64,000 nt of DNA from Chrysomallon squamiferum (Eukaryota; Mollusca; Gastropoda; Neomphalida; Peltospiridae). Where the stretch lies: contig CM022668.1 in NCBI GenBank assembly GCA_012295275.1, forward strand, positions 697,157-761,156. Reading direction: 5' to 3'. The notes under the pieces are model-generated. The model had not been told where the DNA came from and did not search any database. It worked only from the letters and a program-made list of their open reading frames with translations. Position numbers and translations under genes: made by a program. Every line of letters begins with the position of its first letter. Position 1 is the stretch's first letter. This document shows positions 53,166 through 64,000 of the stretch, piece after piece.

Positions 53166-54307
53166 TACATAACACATTAATTAATTAATTATTTAATTAA
53201 CAAATATGTTTCTAGATTAATTAAAAATATATTTTTTATTTATTTCCTTTTATTTTGTTTTAGAGTGTATTGTTACCTTTTTTTTGTTTACGTGATCGTT
53301 ATCATTTCATTATTATCCTCATTGTTATTATTTTTCTTTAAATTTATCATATTTTGTTTCTACTTATAATAAAAATCATATATATATATATATATATGAA
53401 TTTGTAAAAAAAAAAATTGTTTTATAAAATCATGCATGCTGTTGTAATAAACAACTTTAAGAAGTTTTGTTTCTGTTTCGATGGAGGTGTATGTTAACTG
53501 TTTACTTCTTTAATTAATGGTTTCTGTGGCAATGAATAAAATTTACTGTTAACAGAAATTATAGAAAAGAATATAATTATTTTATTAAAGGATGATAATA
53601 ATAATAGCAACAACAAAAACAACAATAACAGAAATAATATCAATAATGACAAAGCATCACAGGAACATTTTAGAATGATTAATAAGGGCCGCTAAGACAA
53701 AAAAATGAGAAAATTAATTTGATTTGTAACAATAATCTACTGGTAATAAGAAAACGGATGAGATTTCGGAATTTTTTAATCACAGTATTGTTCTCCTCAT
53801 CACCAAAAACATATGATTTCAAAGCATGGAACTGTAGAACTAACTAAAAAAAAAAAAATAATAATAATAAATAAATAATGGCTGTTTGAGAGAGAGAAAG
53901 AAAAAATCAGCTAAAATCCATAGTTGAAAGTTCAGTAGTGATAGCTGCCCCCAGCTTCATCCCCAATGTAATCAGCGTAAGGGATGCTCAATCACCTTTC
54001 TGAATATATAGTATGCTGATCTTTCAGTGAATGACTGAACGTGCAGGACAACGGAGATAAATACTTATATCTGGTGCATGAACACAATGCATTCGCGTGG
54101 AAAGCACGGTGCACTTGTCTGTCACAATGATTTTATTTGTAACCTTAATATATGAACGCTTTACTGTTTACCCTCGATTTCAGGAACGGCGCTTTTCCAG
54201 ATTTCGGGAACAGTCTGAAGAAAATCACAAAATTTGAACTAACTGGCATTTACCACTTGAAACTTTACCATTAAGTACTGTTAAGTTATTCTGAGCCCTA
54301 ATATAAG
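53166..54307. other. Gene B 3' UTR and intergenic sequence
   Basis: The first 300 bp aligns with the region after gene C (aataaacaac...aagaagttttgtttct). The rest, to the solo LTR, shows nothing recognised. Confidence 0.6.
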
Positions 54308-55089
54308 TGTGACGGAACCTCATTAGTGCCTATTTACCAGACTTGTTTTTATTTAGAATTTTATATTCTATGTAGTGAATTATATCATATTCACCAAACA
54401 CTTATTTTGGATATGCCCATTTAAAGCAGAATGTCTGCTTTATTTTATATTAAGTATATTATTATATTATGGTTAGATTTATGTAGCTATAGTGTATAAT
54501 CATATTTATAAATTAAATGTTTTTGTCAGCAATTAATGTCAGCAACTAAATAGCAGAGAGCAAGCAGACGTCCATGGTCTGTTTAGAAGCTGTATTATAT
54601 AATTAGGGGAAGTTCCGTTACTTTATAAACTAAGAAACACTGGGATCAACAAACTCAAAATTGGCATTTAAGTTGCAAAGTAAATTCAGAAAGGCTGTCT
54701 GCAGAAGTGTTTACTGAACACCCGCGTGATTTCTATAAATATTCGGCGCGCGTTTCAAACGAGATTTTTGATCAGTGCGCCTTCTTGCGACACGTTGTCT
54801 GCGCAAGACAAATACCAGCCAGGCAGTGGTAATTATGGTTTAAATGTTTTTTTGTAACATACATGTTGATCTATTACTGTTGGATATTTTATTGTGTATT
54901 CTTAGGCTAAAAACTAAGAACAAACTAAGATAAAGTATGTTAATAACCAAAAGATTGGTTAGAAAGTTAAAGTAACCATCTAGGCTTAATTAGTTTAGTA
55001 TTATCTACCAACGCTATTTGCTTTTTTTTATTGTATCGTTCGAATTGTATGATTAACTTATATGTTACCACTGACGGTTAATTTATGTG

Positions 55090-55126
<37 letters not shown>

Positions 55127-55289
55127 CAATTACCCATATTCAATTCTTGTTTGCGTCATTGTTCTCTTGTGGAAACAGACTAATCATTTATTTGTTTAAG
55201 CTGTCTCAGATAATTAATAACTTGTCAGTGACGCTATTATAGTCTGCTACCCTTTAGGTATTTGTACTACTCAGACTAGTCATATGACA
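54308..55289 (+). mobile_element. Solo LTR (plus orientation)
   Basis: It begins TGTGACGGAACCTCATTAGTG and ends CTAGTCATATGACA. The flanks ATAAG (54303-54307) and ATACG (55290-55294) match at 4 of 5 bases. It is the same family as 13741-14819 on the other strand. Length 982 bp, with no internal region beside it. Confidence 0.75.
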
Positions 55290-56469
55290 ATACGATCAAG
55301 GCAAATTTCTCAAAACCCACTTTCCATCAAGATAACAGTACATTTTATAGGTGCTGCATTAACCATCCTAACCTAACAAACTTAATTCAACCTAGCCTAT
55401 ATTTTTTTACAGTTCATTTTTCTTTACATGATCATTATTCACATTAATGTAATATATATAGTTTATGACTTTTGTTTACATTATTTTTATGTCTGTAAAT
55501 TAATCTTACGTTATTATATTATCCGGACCGGTGCTCCTCATATTATTCCGGGAAATCGATGGTCAGCATTATTTCTATGGCACTGAATTCTGGCAATAAT
55601 CTTCACAGACCTAACAGCTGCAGTTCATGTGACATGTTATAATTTATTATTTCAGGGATGCTTAAACTGGGGTTTTTCGGTGGCATCTGAACGTTCTATT
55701 ACTTCTATTAATGTTATTAATACCACTAGTACAATGTTTATTAACTATAAATAATAAAAACAAAATAAGTGAGATATTGTACACAGAAAAAAAAATTGTT
55801 GCAAATTTCAGATCAATGGAAATTTATAAAAGGTATTTGTGGTATTTTTATTTTGATTGAAATATACAATATTTTCTACAATTTAAATAATAACAAAACA
55901 GGATCTAATGAATATAATGATGACGTAGACTACGATGACGTCTACTAGAGTTGTGATGTCTAGAAATAGATAAAACACACATTAAATGTATAACTATTTT
56001 TGCATACGGGTAATTGTTGTTTGGTATTTGTGAAATATTAACTCATTAGCGTCAGAAACCCCTTCCCATAAATGCCATATATATATCGGACTGCTGGAAC
56101 GGGAAATAATTAGAAGATTCGAGTTTTGAATACATGACTCATCATGCAGCCACGAGGCGCTCGTAGAGACGTAACTGAAACTTCAATAGAAAATGCCTTA
56201 CTATCGTAATAGGAAATGTTTGTTTTCTCAAACTTCGTCGTTCTGTGATAGTCATATGACACAGCTTTAGTTCTGACGCTGATGGCATAGTGGGTCCAGA
56301 TTTCTATACCTTACTACTATTGCTACCGTTCCACTACCCAACTAAAATTACTGTTACTACTACTACGTCTGTACAGTTTTCCGTTAAGCTTTATTGTCTA
56401 CAACAAATTTGTTCCAGTCAACAGTCAGAAGAAAAATAAACAAATAAAAGAATACCAACAATAAATAAT
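55290..56469. other. Noncoding, nothing recognised
   Basis: An AT-rich stretch between the solo LTR and the gene C upstream block. No exon or named repeat is seen. Confidence 0.5.
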
Positions 56470-57045
56470 CGTTGAAAAGCTGCAAACAGTAACTGAAAAT
56501 GCCGATATAATAATAATATAAAATTATTACCTTTTAAACTGCTAATTATTAGTACGATCTCACGGCAGAGCGACATGTAGTTAAGGTGGAAAAATATGTA
56601 GCAGAATATAACAGTCCTTTTATACGCTTTATTTACCGCCTGTTTTTGTTATTATTTTCCGTTTATTTTATTGTTTTCATTAATTATTTATTTTATTTAT
56701 TTATTTATTTATTTTATTCATTTTATTCTGTTGAATCATTTTGACAGTTATTAACTTATGTTTAAATCATACATTTAACTTCTAGAGGATTTCGATTTGA
56801 TCTGTTCGATTTTTTATTTAGAAGTTGTCAGAAGAAAGGAAAAGGTCCAAGTTTATATCAGATTCCATGTAAGAAGGAGTCCTTAAATACGGATAAAAAC
56901 CGTATTAAGTAGCTGTCGTTACCGGTATATTATAATATTTGAAACGGCAACATAATAGCCTCTTAAAATCTCGAATCATTTCAAGTGGAAACTGACGTCA
57001 TATTCAACATGAAAAGGTACGTTATACAAAATTATTTTGAATAGT
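56470..57045 (+). promoter_or_regulatory. Conserved upstream block of gene C (CRE at 56993-57000)
   Basis: It is paralogous to 49560-50130. TGACGTCA lies 17 bp before the shared gaaaag|GTACGTTATAC motif (donor at 57017), the same order as in gene B. Confidence 0.6.
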
Positions 57046-57387
57046 ATTAATAGTTTTTGTGGAATATTTCAGAAAGGGATTCATATGACTTTCAAAATTA
57101 ATAAGTTGGTTTCAGTAGGGAAATAAAAATTTTAACCTTGAAATAAGCATTAAATAAGGAAGTTGTGATATAATATAGGAATGCTAACGCATTATTTTAT
57201 TATTGTCAAATAACAATCGAAAGACGTTCAGTCCCAGATTAAAAAATCCCAGAAAAGTTTGTAGACATTAAAAAAAAGAAAAAGAAAAGAAGAAAGAAAC
57301 TGACAAAGATTTTGCATTTCAAAGTTGTCAAAAATCCACAATCGGAATGTAGATATTTTTTTAATTTCTTTTCAACTTCTTTATTCA

Positions 57388-57420
<33 letters not shown>

Positions 57421-57891
57421 TTAGTCTTAAATCACAAAAACCTTATTTCAAGAGATATTTTTATCAAATTTGCATGATCCACTGATTAAAGTGTTCTCTA
57501 TAAAGACGAACATCAAAGATAGACTTACTGAATTAAATATTATGGTTTTGGCCCGTTTCAATTAATATATGAATGTGTGATCATTCCTGAGTAAGAGTTG
57601 TCATTTGTGAATAGGTAAATTTTCCTGTTATTTTGATACTGACTTTTGCTGACGACCATCTAGAAATGTCATTCAGGATTCATGAATTGGGCACAATCGC
57701 TTCATTTTAAATCTCTGTTAAACCATAAATATGAGTATTATTTGTCAATGAAGGCGTGATGTGAAAGAAGACAGGTTTAAATGTTGACCTAACAATTAGA
57801 TTGTTTTATTTTATAAAGAAAATGTACAGTAGAAAAGTAGGTAGGATGGGTGAAGTTTGTTAGGTTAAGATGGTTACTGGTGCAGGATACA

Positions 57892-57965
57892 GAAAAAAAT
57901 GGCACTGGAAAAAAATGGCTTGGGAAAAAATGGCACTGGAAAAAATGGAACTCAGAAAAAAGCGC
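57892..57965 (+). repeat. Short AAAAAATGGCACTGG tandem repeat
   Basis: About four to five copies of a 14-16 bp unit with small changes. It makes a low-complexity open frame that is not a gene. Confidence 0.75.
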
Positions 57966-58068
57966 TCCTAGAAGGAATGGCACTGTGCAGATTTGGAAAA
58001 ATGGCACCCTATTTATTCTTTCTGTATAGTTGCTTTGATAAAAAAAAATTAAAAGTATTTATGCACTA

Positions 58069-58548
58069 TTGTTACATACATGTGTATTAATATATAGCAT
58101 CACTCAGCCACATAGTTTTGCTTAACAAAGTACAGTATTATATCAGAGTTTAATATTACACATATACACATACATGTACACACACATTATAAATACATAT
58201 GCATATATGTATAATTACACGCATAGATACATGCAGACACGTTCATACAGATATATCTCATTTAAATACGCATACCAGTTAAAATATCTGCCAGAATATC
58301 ATTTTTACATTAGGTACATCTGTTTGAATGTGTCTATATGTATGAATGTACTTTCATCTATGAACATGTGAAAGCATTCATATATGTATGTTTTTGAGTG
58401 TGTGTATATTTATTTTAATATGTGTGTGTATGTTTGTGAGTGTGTGTTTGTGTGTGTGTGATATTAAACTCTGATATAATATTGTACTTTGTTAAGCAAA
58501 ACCAAATGGCTAAGTGATGCTGTATATTAATATGCATGTATGTAACAA
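58069..58548. mobile_element. Palindromic MITE flanked by TA
   Basis: About 93 bp at each end are reverse complements (ttgttacatacatg... and ...catgtatgtaacaa), with TA at 58067-58068 and 58549-58550. The TA duplication is the Tc1/mariner hallmark. The inside is (CA/TA)-rich and has no coding capacity. Length 480 bp. Confidence 0.75.
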
Positions 58549-59238
58549 TATTGAGAGAGGGTTACTGTGATCGTTTTGAATAACTTAATAGTACCTAGAG
58601 GTAAGGTTACAAGTGGGAAATGACGGTAACTTAAAATGTTTTGATTTTTCAAGATTTGGTCTGGATTTCCTAAATCTGTGAAAATGTAGTTCATGAAATA
58701 GTGTCAACAGTATATTTTTGTTCTTTTTTCTTAACTGTTAGTAGTAATATTACTCCCTAAGGTGACAGTGTAACAACTAGGAAGCCGAGTCTTTTACATC
58801 ATGCTAGGTTGAAGACATATGATTAGCCGTTCACTCAGATATGACCTGTGTTGTTACAAGGTGTGTACAAATGAGATAATAGCACTGGTTTTATATACAG
58901 ACAAGACATTGTAACATTGGTGAACTATAGGATCGTGCTGTATCAGTTAATAAAACCACGTTTTACTCACTTAATAATACTTATGTCCTTAGTGACAACC
59001 ATATATAATTTCATGCTTTAAAAAAATTAAAAATTAAAAATTAAAAATTAAATTAAAAAAAAAAGCAAATACATGTAGTTTTGAAACTTAGAAAGTAGTT
59101 CTTCTTTCATAACAATTTTGAACGAGCGAAAAAAAACCCAACAATAGTCATGTCTTTAATTGTTGTCACATATGGTACCCAAGTAAAATTCACTCTCACA
59201 ACAAAACAAACAAACAAACAAACAAAAATAAATAAATA

Positions 59239-59272
<34 letters not shown>

Positions 59273-59932
59273 TGGATAAAAGAAAATACAGTGTATTAGT
59301 CTAATCATGAGTGTTTAAATCTATTTAGTTTCAATGAGCCAGCCGTTCAAATTAATGTGGCTGTATGTCTCAACTACTTCCGCAGTCACGTATCAGATGT
59401 AGTTGCTATTTGTGTGTATTTCTGTCTCTTAGAAAATGCATCAATAAAGTGCAGTTTTGATATTCGAGAGTTATCATTTTCTTTAACCTTTTAATAATAC
59501 TGAGAGCCTCACAAAACCTGAAACCTATAAAATCTTAATGATATCAAATACAATTAAAAAATGTAACCTTGATTGACAAAGTAATTGATTTTTATCAAAA
59601 GCATTTGATATTATATTTATTGTATTGCTCTGTTATCTCTGTCTATCACACACAATGAATGTAATGATATCCATTTTGTGAGTATTTGTCATTTATAATT
59701 TTAAAAATGATCATAGATGTTTAAAGTTTAAGCAGTTAGCATTATCACACTGTAGACATAAATCCATGAACATAAATGTGAACACGAGTGTATGGAAACA
59801 CATTAACACCAATACACAATACCTATGATGTATTTCTTTACTTGCAGACATACAAGTGGTGCCCATGATTCTGTATAGACTTGATGAAATACGTTTCTGT
59901 TGACCTATAAACGTTTTTGTCTATGTGTGCAA

Positions 59933-61669
59933 ATGGAGAAAAAAGAAGAAAAAGTTATTAAACATCTTGGCAGCTTTTATACAGAAGATCCTAGTATTTT
60001 AAACGAGAAAAGCTCGGCTGTTTCAACACACATTTATGGTAATTATTCACAAATCGAAAACAGCAATGTGCGAGTTGTATATCACGTAATCGATGAAGAG
60101 GAAATTGTATATACTTCTGATGATACAGATTTTGATTTATCAACAGTAGATGCAGAAGGCCAAAGCGTGCGCCAACAAATCAGAACACATCCAGGTTCTT
60201 ATAAATCGTTAGATAAACCAGTTGCGGCAGTTCATAAATCAGAAGTAAAACCAGAAAAACCAGTTGCCACTGCTCACAAGTCAGCAGTAAACCCAGATAA
60301 ACTGGTTGTGGCAGCTCACATATCAGAAGTGAAACCAGATAAACCAGCTGCGGCAGCTCGCATATCAGAAGTAAAACCAGATATGCAACGATCAAAGAGA
60401 GTAGAGTCTGACAATAGAGAGGAAGAAAATAAGAATTATGTTACAACACCAACCACAGTCCACAAACAAGAAGCAATTTGTTCTTGTAAACAAGCATGTA
60501 GACCTGGTAAAGGAGCAGTAGGAGGAGCATCTATGTTTGGTAAAAGAGCAGGATGTGAAAAATGTATGGTGTGTACAAAAGAACAAACCTGTCTGAGAAC
60601 TGCTTGTTACAGAGATTACTTACAAGGAGCAGCAGGATATGGACAAAAAACATTTGCTAATATAATGAATGGACAAGCATTCATAAACAGAACAGTCAAT
60701 TATGAACAAGGATCAACTGATAGAGCACAATGCAGAGAAAGATATGAGCAAGCAGTATGCGGAAGGGTAGAAAGGGAAACATTTCCAGGCTGTAAAGTAG
60801 GGTATGAAGCAGCTTTAGGCAACAGAAAAGGTTATGCAGGAGCATCAGGCTGGAAAAAAGAGTATGGATGTATAGCAGACAACAAGGATGAATGTAGAAA
60901 TGTGGCGGGCGTTAGGCCGGGTACCGGACATTCATCGGGCTCCACAGAGAACAGTACAGCTATACCAGAGTACAGAGAGGGATATGGATATGTATCACAC
61001 GGTGAGATAGTATTTGGAGATGTATCAGATGAAAAGGCGCAATGTGTTTGTGAATCAAGATACAAGAAGAGCTCTACTGGTGCATGTCAAAAGAAGTGTC
61101 AATGCAAATTAGAGTACACAGAGGGATATGGATATGTATCGAACGATGTGGCTTTAGATCGCCAGATTGGTAATGAAAGACAGAAAGGAGGCTGTGGAAT
61201 ACAAGACAAAGTATTGAAGTGCAAACTAAAGTTGCTTGGCCAAGATGAGGCTACATGTTTTAATCCAGATGAAGCACAAAGATATCAGTCAAACACAAGA
61301 AAATCGCCATATTGCGATTTGAACTATACAACGTCTGCAAAGCCTTATAGTTCAGGTATTTGCTATGAGCGTAAAAGTCCGGTAGGATCATTCACAGATT
61401 GGAATAAATGTTTCATTTGCCAAGAACATGGTACAGAATATTTATGCAGTCCATCACAGGATGGCTGCGACTATGGTAAATTAGCTGAAGATATTATAGC
61501 CAATATCATCAATGGAAACATGAACATCAACCTACAGCGTGTGGATAACGGTTGTGGCGTGGAAAATACACTGCGGGAAAACAGAGCTAAGTATCATCAA
61601 AGCTGCAAACTTCAGTATCAGCCAGCCACTTTTTCTACTCTGAAAGAGAGACAGCGTGCTTTATGTTGA
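59933..61669 (+). CDS. Gene C: Cys/Gly-rich family protein, paralogue of gene B
   Basis: A single coding exon of 578 residues. The acceptor (acttgcag) is at 59847 and the first in-frame ATG (MEKKEEKV) is at 59933. A short upstream reading frame starts at about 59867. Blocks match gene B: NVRVVYHVIDEEEIVYTS, MNGQAFINRT...RAQCRER, and the C-terminal module with C493, C496, H555 and C558. Between them it has four 14-residue repeats (KPVAAVHKSEVKPE type, 60215-60382) not found in gene B, Cys-rich segments and REGYGYVS repeats. It has no signal peptide. The function is unknown. AATAAA lies at 62078. Confidence 0.85.
   Translation: MEKKEEKVIKHLGSFYTEDPSILNEKSSAVSTHIYGNYSQIENSNVRVVYHVIDEEEIVYTSDDTDFDLSTVDAEGQSVRQQIRTHPGSYKSLDKPVAAVHKSEVKPEKPVATAHKSAVNPDKLVVAAHISEVKPDKPAAAARISEVKPDMQRSKRVESDNREEENKNYVTTPTTVHKQEAICSCKQACRPGKGAVGGASMFGKRAGCEKCMVCTKEQTCLRTACYRDYLQGAAGYGQKTFANIMNGQAFINRTVNYEQGSTDRAQCRERYEQAVCGRVERETFPGCKVGYEAALGNRKGYAGASGWKKEYGCIADNKDECRNVAGVRPGTGHSSGSTENSTAIPEYREGYGYVSHGEIVFGDVSDEKAQCVCESRYKKSSTGACQKKCQCKLEYTEGYGYVSNDVALDRQIGNERQKGGCGIQDKVLKCKLKLLGQDEATCFNPDEAQRYQSNTRKSPYCDLNYTTSAKPYSSGICYERKSPVGSFTDWNKCFICQEHGTEYLCSPSQDGCDYGKLAEDIIANIINGNMNINLQRVDNGCGVENTLRENRAKYHQSCKLQYQPATFSTLKERQRALC
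60215..60382 (+). repeat. Four 42-bp coding repeats in gene C
   Basis: Each unit encodes 14 residues of the type KP(V/A)(A/V)(A/T)xH(K/I)S(E/A)V(K/N)P(D/E). They are absent from gene B, so this is a lineage-specific expansion inside gene C. Confidence 0.85.
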
Positions 61670-64000
61670 TACATAACACATTAATTAATTACTTATTTAA
61701 TTAACAAATATGTTTCTAGGTAACTTTAAAATAAATATATATATTTTTTTTGTTTGTAATTTTATTTTATTTTAGTTTTGTTGTTGCTGTTGTTGTTGTT
61801 TTTGTTTTTTCCTCTTGATTTAGAGTTTACTAGTATTATTTTATTTTATTTAAATGATCATTATCATTTCACCATTATCCTCTACAGTTAGTTATCATCA
61901 TCTTTATTATGTTGTTGATGTTGTTGTTGTTCTTGTCCATACTGTTATTTTTATTTTTATTAATATTTTTTAGTCATCATTTGTTTTGGTTTTGATTATT
62001 TAAATCATATATAGATGAATTTGTAAAAAACATTGTTTTGTTTGATGGATATTATGTAGAATCATGCATACTATAATAATAAACAACTACAAGAAGTTTT
62101 GTTTCTCTTTCAATGGAAGTACATTTTAAATGGTTGTTATTTTAGTTATTGATATCAGTGATTACAAAAAGAAAAGAAACCAAATATGTTATAAAACAAA
62201 ATAACAATCTTCATAAAGGTGTGGTGATAACAATAAGGACAACACCATCAATAACACAATTATAACATAATACCAGAAACATCAACAATCACAATAACAA
62301 AACTATTTTCACCAGCTACTACAACTACTGCTATTGTTAACAATGCAGTTACTCCTACTAATGTCATTACTATTACATCAATACAACAAATACATTAAAC
62401 TGAAAGAGCATCAAGATAATTATATACTGACTCCCTATAAATAGGTGAACAAATCACTTGCAAATTAACTGTAGTTAATTAACTTGTTTAATCTGCTAAA
62501 ATAATGTGCTCAGTTTTAGATTTATGGGCAAAGTGATGAACCTTCATGTTTTGAATGTATTTATTAAAAAAAGGTATAAAAAAAAATTGCTACATATAAT
62601 AACATGCTACCAAGAACAAGAAACGTATAAGCTGTGAAACCCAAACATAGAAACAGTGGAAAGAAAAGTTAGAAAATGTTTTTTTCCTGTTTATTCTGGA
62701 CCAAAAATTAAATGACAGTTTTGAAACTAAGTAATTTCTGCCTCACCTGCAAGTTGACCCATTGGGCTAATTGTACATAAATGGCAGTAGTTCAGTCTCA
62801 ACTTGAAAGTTAAAGGAAAAGCTATGGGTTTTTTTGTGGGTGTTTTTCTTCTTCTTCTTTTTTTGTTGAATAAGAATTTACACCTTCCTCTTTTTTCAAA
62901 TGTTTTGGAGCCAGTAACAAATTCTGTTTCTTTGGCAGATCAATTTTAGAGTTTACTTGATCCACTGTGGTTTTGATCCCACAGACATTCTACTTTTGCT
63001 GTCTTCATTAGTATCAGCAAATAGAATTTATTGCCTGGAAATGTCACTGATTCATGATGCACCCTTCTGCTACAGCAAGCAGATTACAGTCCTATCTGTG
63101 CATTTCCAGGCAGAATATGTATAAATACCTTCTCATGGTACATTTGTACTTCCCAGTGCACCTTTCCAGTAGATCCATACCATTAACATGTTGTATTCTT
63201 TCACTGTTTTGGGTCTATCAGTCAGTCTAAAAAAAAACTTTTTCACCCTTTCTTGTCCCATCTGCAAATCTTGTTGATAGGGCTGACTGTCATATGGTTT
63301 GAAAGTAAAATGATAGGTCTATTATCATACCCAGAGATATGTTAGTGCTCATTTCACTTCAATCCTTTTCCTTTAATTTTTCTCTGTGGAAGATCAGTTC
63401 TGGTTAGTCTGATTAGTATCTATATAGAGAAATTTGCATTTTTTCAAAAGACACCCCAGTGAAATAAACCATCTGCATAAATCAAAAGCATCAAGCAATG
63501 ATCGGCATCTGCACCCAACCTGATTGAAATTGGGTCTTTTTTCTTCTTCTTGTACTTCCTTGATAAACTTCAAAATGAGATATCACTTGTTCAACATCAA
63601 GGCCAAATTTAAAATTTACTTGCCTTTTGTAATGAATGTTGAGGCAATATTTGTAGACAGCTAGCACAGTGTTTTCTAACCATGAATGAATCTTCCCTGA
63701 CCTATGTTTTTCTTCTCATTATAAATACAGTATAAATACAATATATTTTATAATGAACTTCAAAAAAAAAATAATATATGACCCATTCTCAAAAGTTGAG
63801 CCCTGATATGTGACACAAAGGCAATATAAAGATAATTATTTTTAAATGTAAATATTAATAGAAAATCTTACTACTATTTTTTTATAAATTTAAAAGCTAG
63901 AAGATAGTTTGAGACCTGTTGTTGATGTTAAACGCCGATATTGTAAAACAGCCCAGTGTGATCACATTTGACTGATAACATGAAAAGAAATCAAACAAGA
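61670..64000. other. Gene C 3' UTR, then noncoding sequence
   Basis: The 3' UTR is similar to that of gene B up to about 62110. Beyond it I see no supported exon. 62.9-63.7 kb is less AT-rich and might be a decayed transposon on the minus strand, but it carries many stops. Confidence 0.5.

Noticed and set aside
62900-63700. Possible decayed retroelement pol on the minus strand
   Set aside because: A few short peptide stretches look faintly like a Copia reverse transcriptase, but many stops and frame changes prevent a supported call.

Overview
The window is nuclear DNA of an animal. It is AT-rich, genes are split by GT-AG introns, and microsatellites ((CA)n, (GA)n, (AAT)n) and minisatellites are dense. 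The nuclear receptor E75 carries the motif HACEGCK, and the repeat style fits a lophotrochozoan, most likely a mollusc (a cephalopod is plausible but not proven). All supported genes are on the + strand. I see no rRNA, tRNA or CRISPR.

Region 1 (about 241-7932) is the 3' part of a gene for a single-pass membrane protein. Ten small exons join in frame: a juxtamembrane piece, a transmembrane exon, a basic tail, an exon with a RHIM-like amyloid motif (core VQIGNYSQI), then a run of 36-39 nt micro-exons and a stop. Two sets of exons have been tandemly duplicated with their introns, and a 2.1 kb 24-bp minisatellite rich in AP-1-type TGACTCA sites lies in one intron.

Region 2 (about 8-22.3 kb) shows no supported gene. 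It holds a compound inverted duplication bounded by (CT)n/(GA)n, a solo LTR with perfect 5-bp target duplications, a cluster of nuclear-receptor half-sites, a CRE-plus-TATA core promoter candidate and many simple repeats.

Region 3 (22903-39240) is a complete E75 (NR1D3, Rev-erb-like heme nuclear receptor) gene of 13 coding exons encoding 1127 residues. All splice phases agree. The DNA-binding domain, the ligand-binding domain and the two Rev-erb-type heme-ligand positions (Cys173, His357) are visible. Intron 1 holds a GGGTCA direct repeat with a 2-bp spacer, the type of site bound by Rev-erb/E75 proteins.

Region 4 (about 44.6-62.1 kb) holds three tandem, same-strand genes of a family I cannot name. 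Each has its coding sequence in one exon just downstream of a 3' splice site. Gene A (302 aa) has a Tyr-Gly-Ser-Asp low-complexity domain. Genes B (597 aa) and C (578 aa) share an N-terminal block, a variable Cys/Gly/Tyr-rich middle and an almost identical C-terminal module with Cx2C and Hx2C. Gene A keeps a diverged version of that module. A perfect CRE (TGACGTCA) lies upstream of each gene, and for B and C it sits in a duplicated block. This family is the best candidate here for an undescribed system. A second solo LTR, a palindromic TA-flanked MITE and a hAT-like fragment lie among the genes.

The last 2 kb and the 39.3-44.5 kb stretch show only AT-rich noncoding sequence and repeats.
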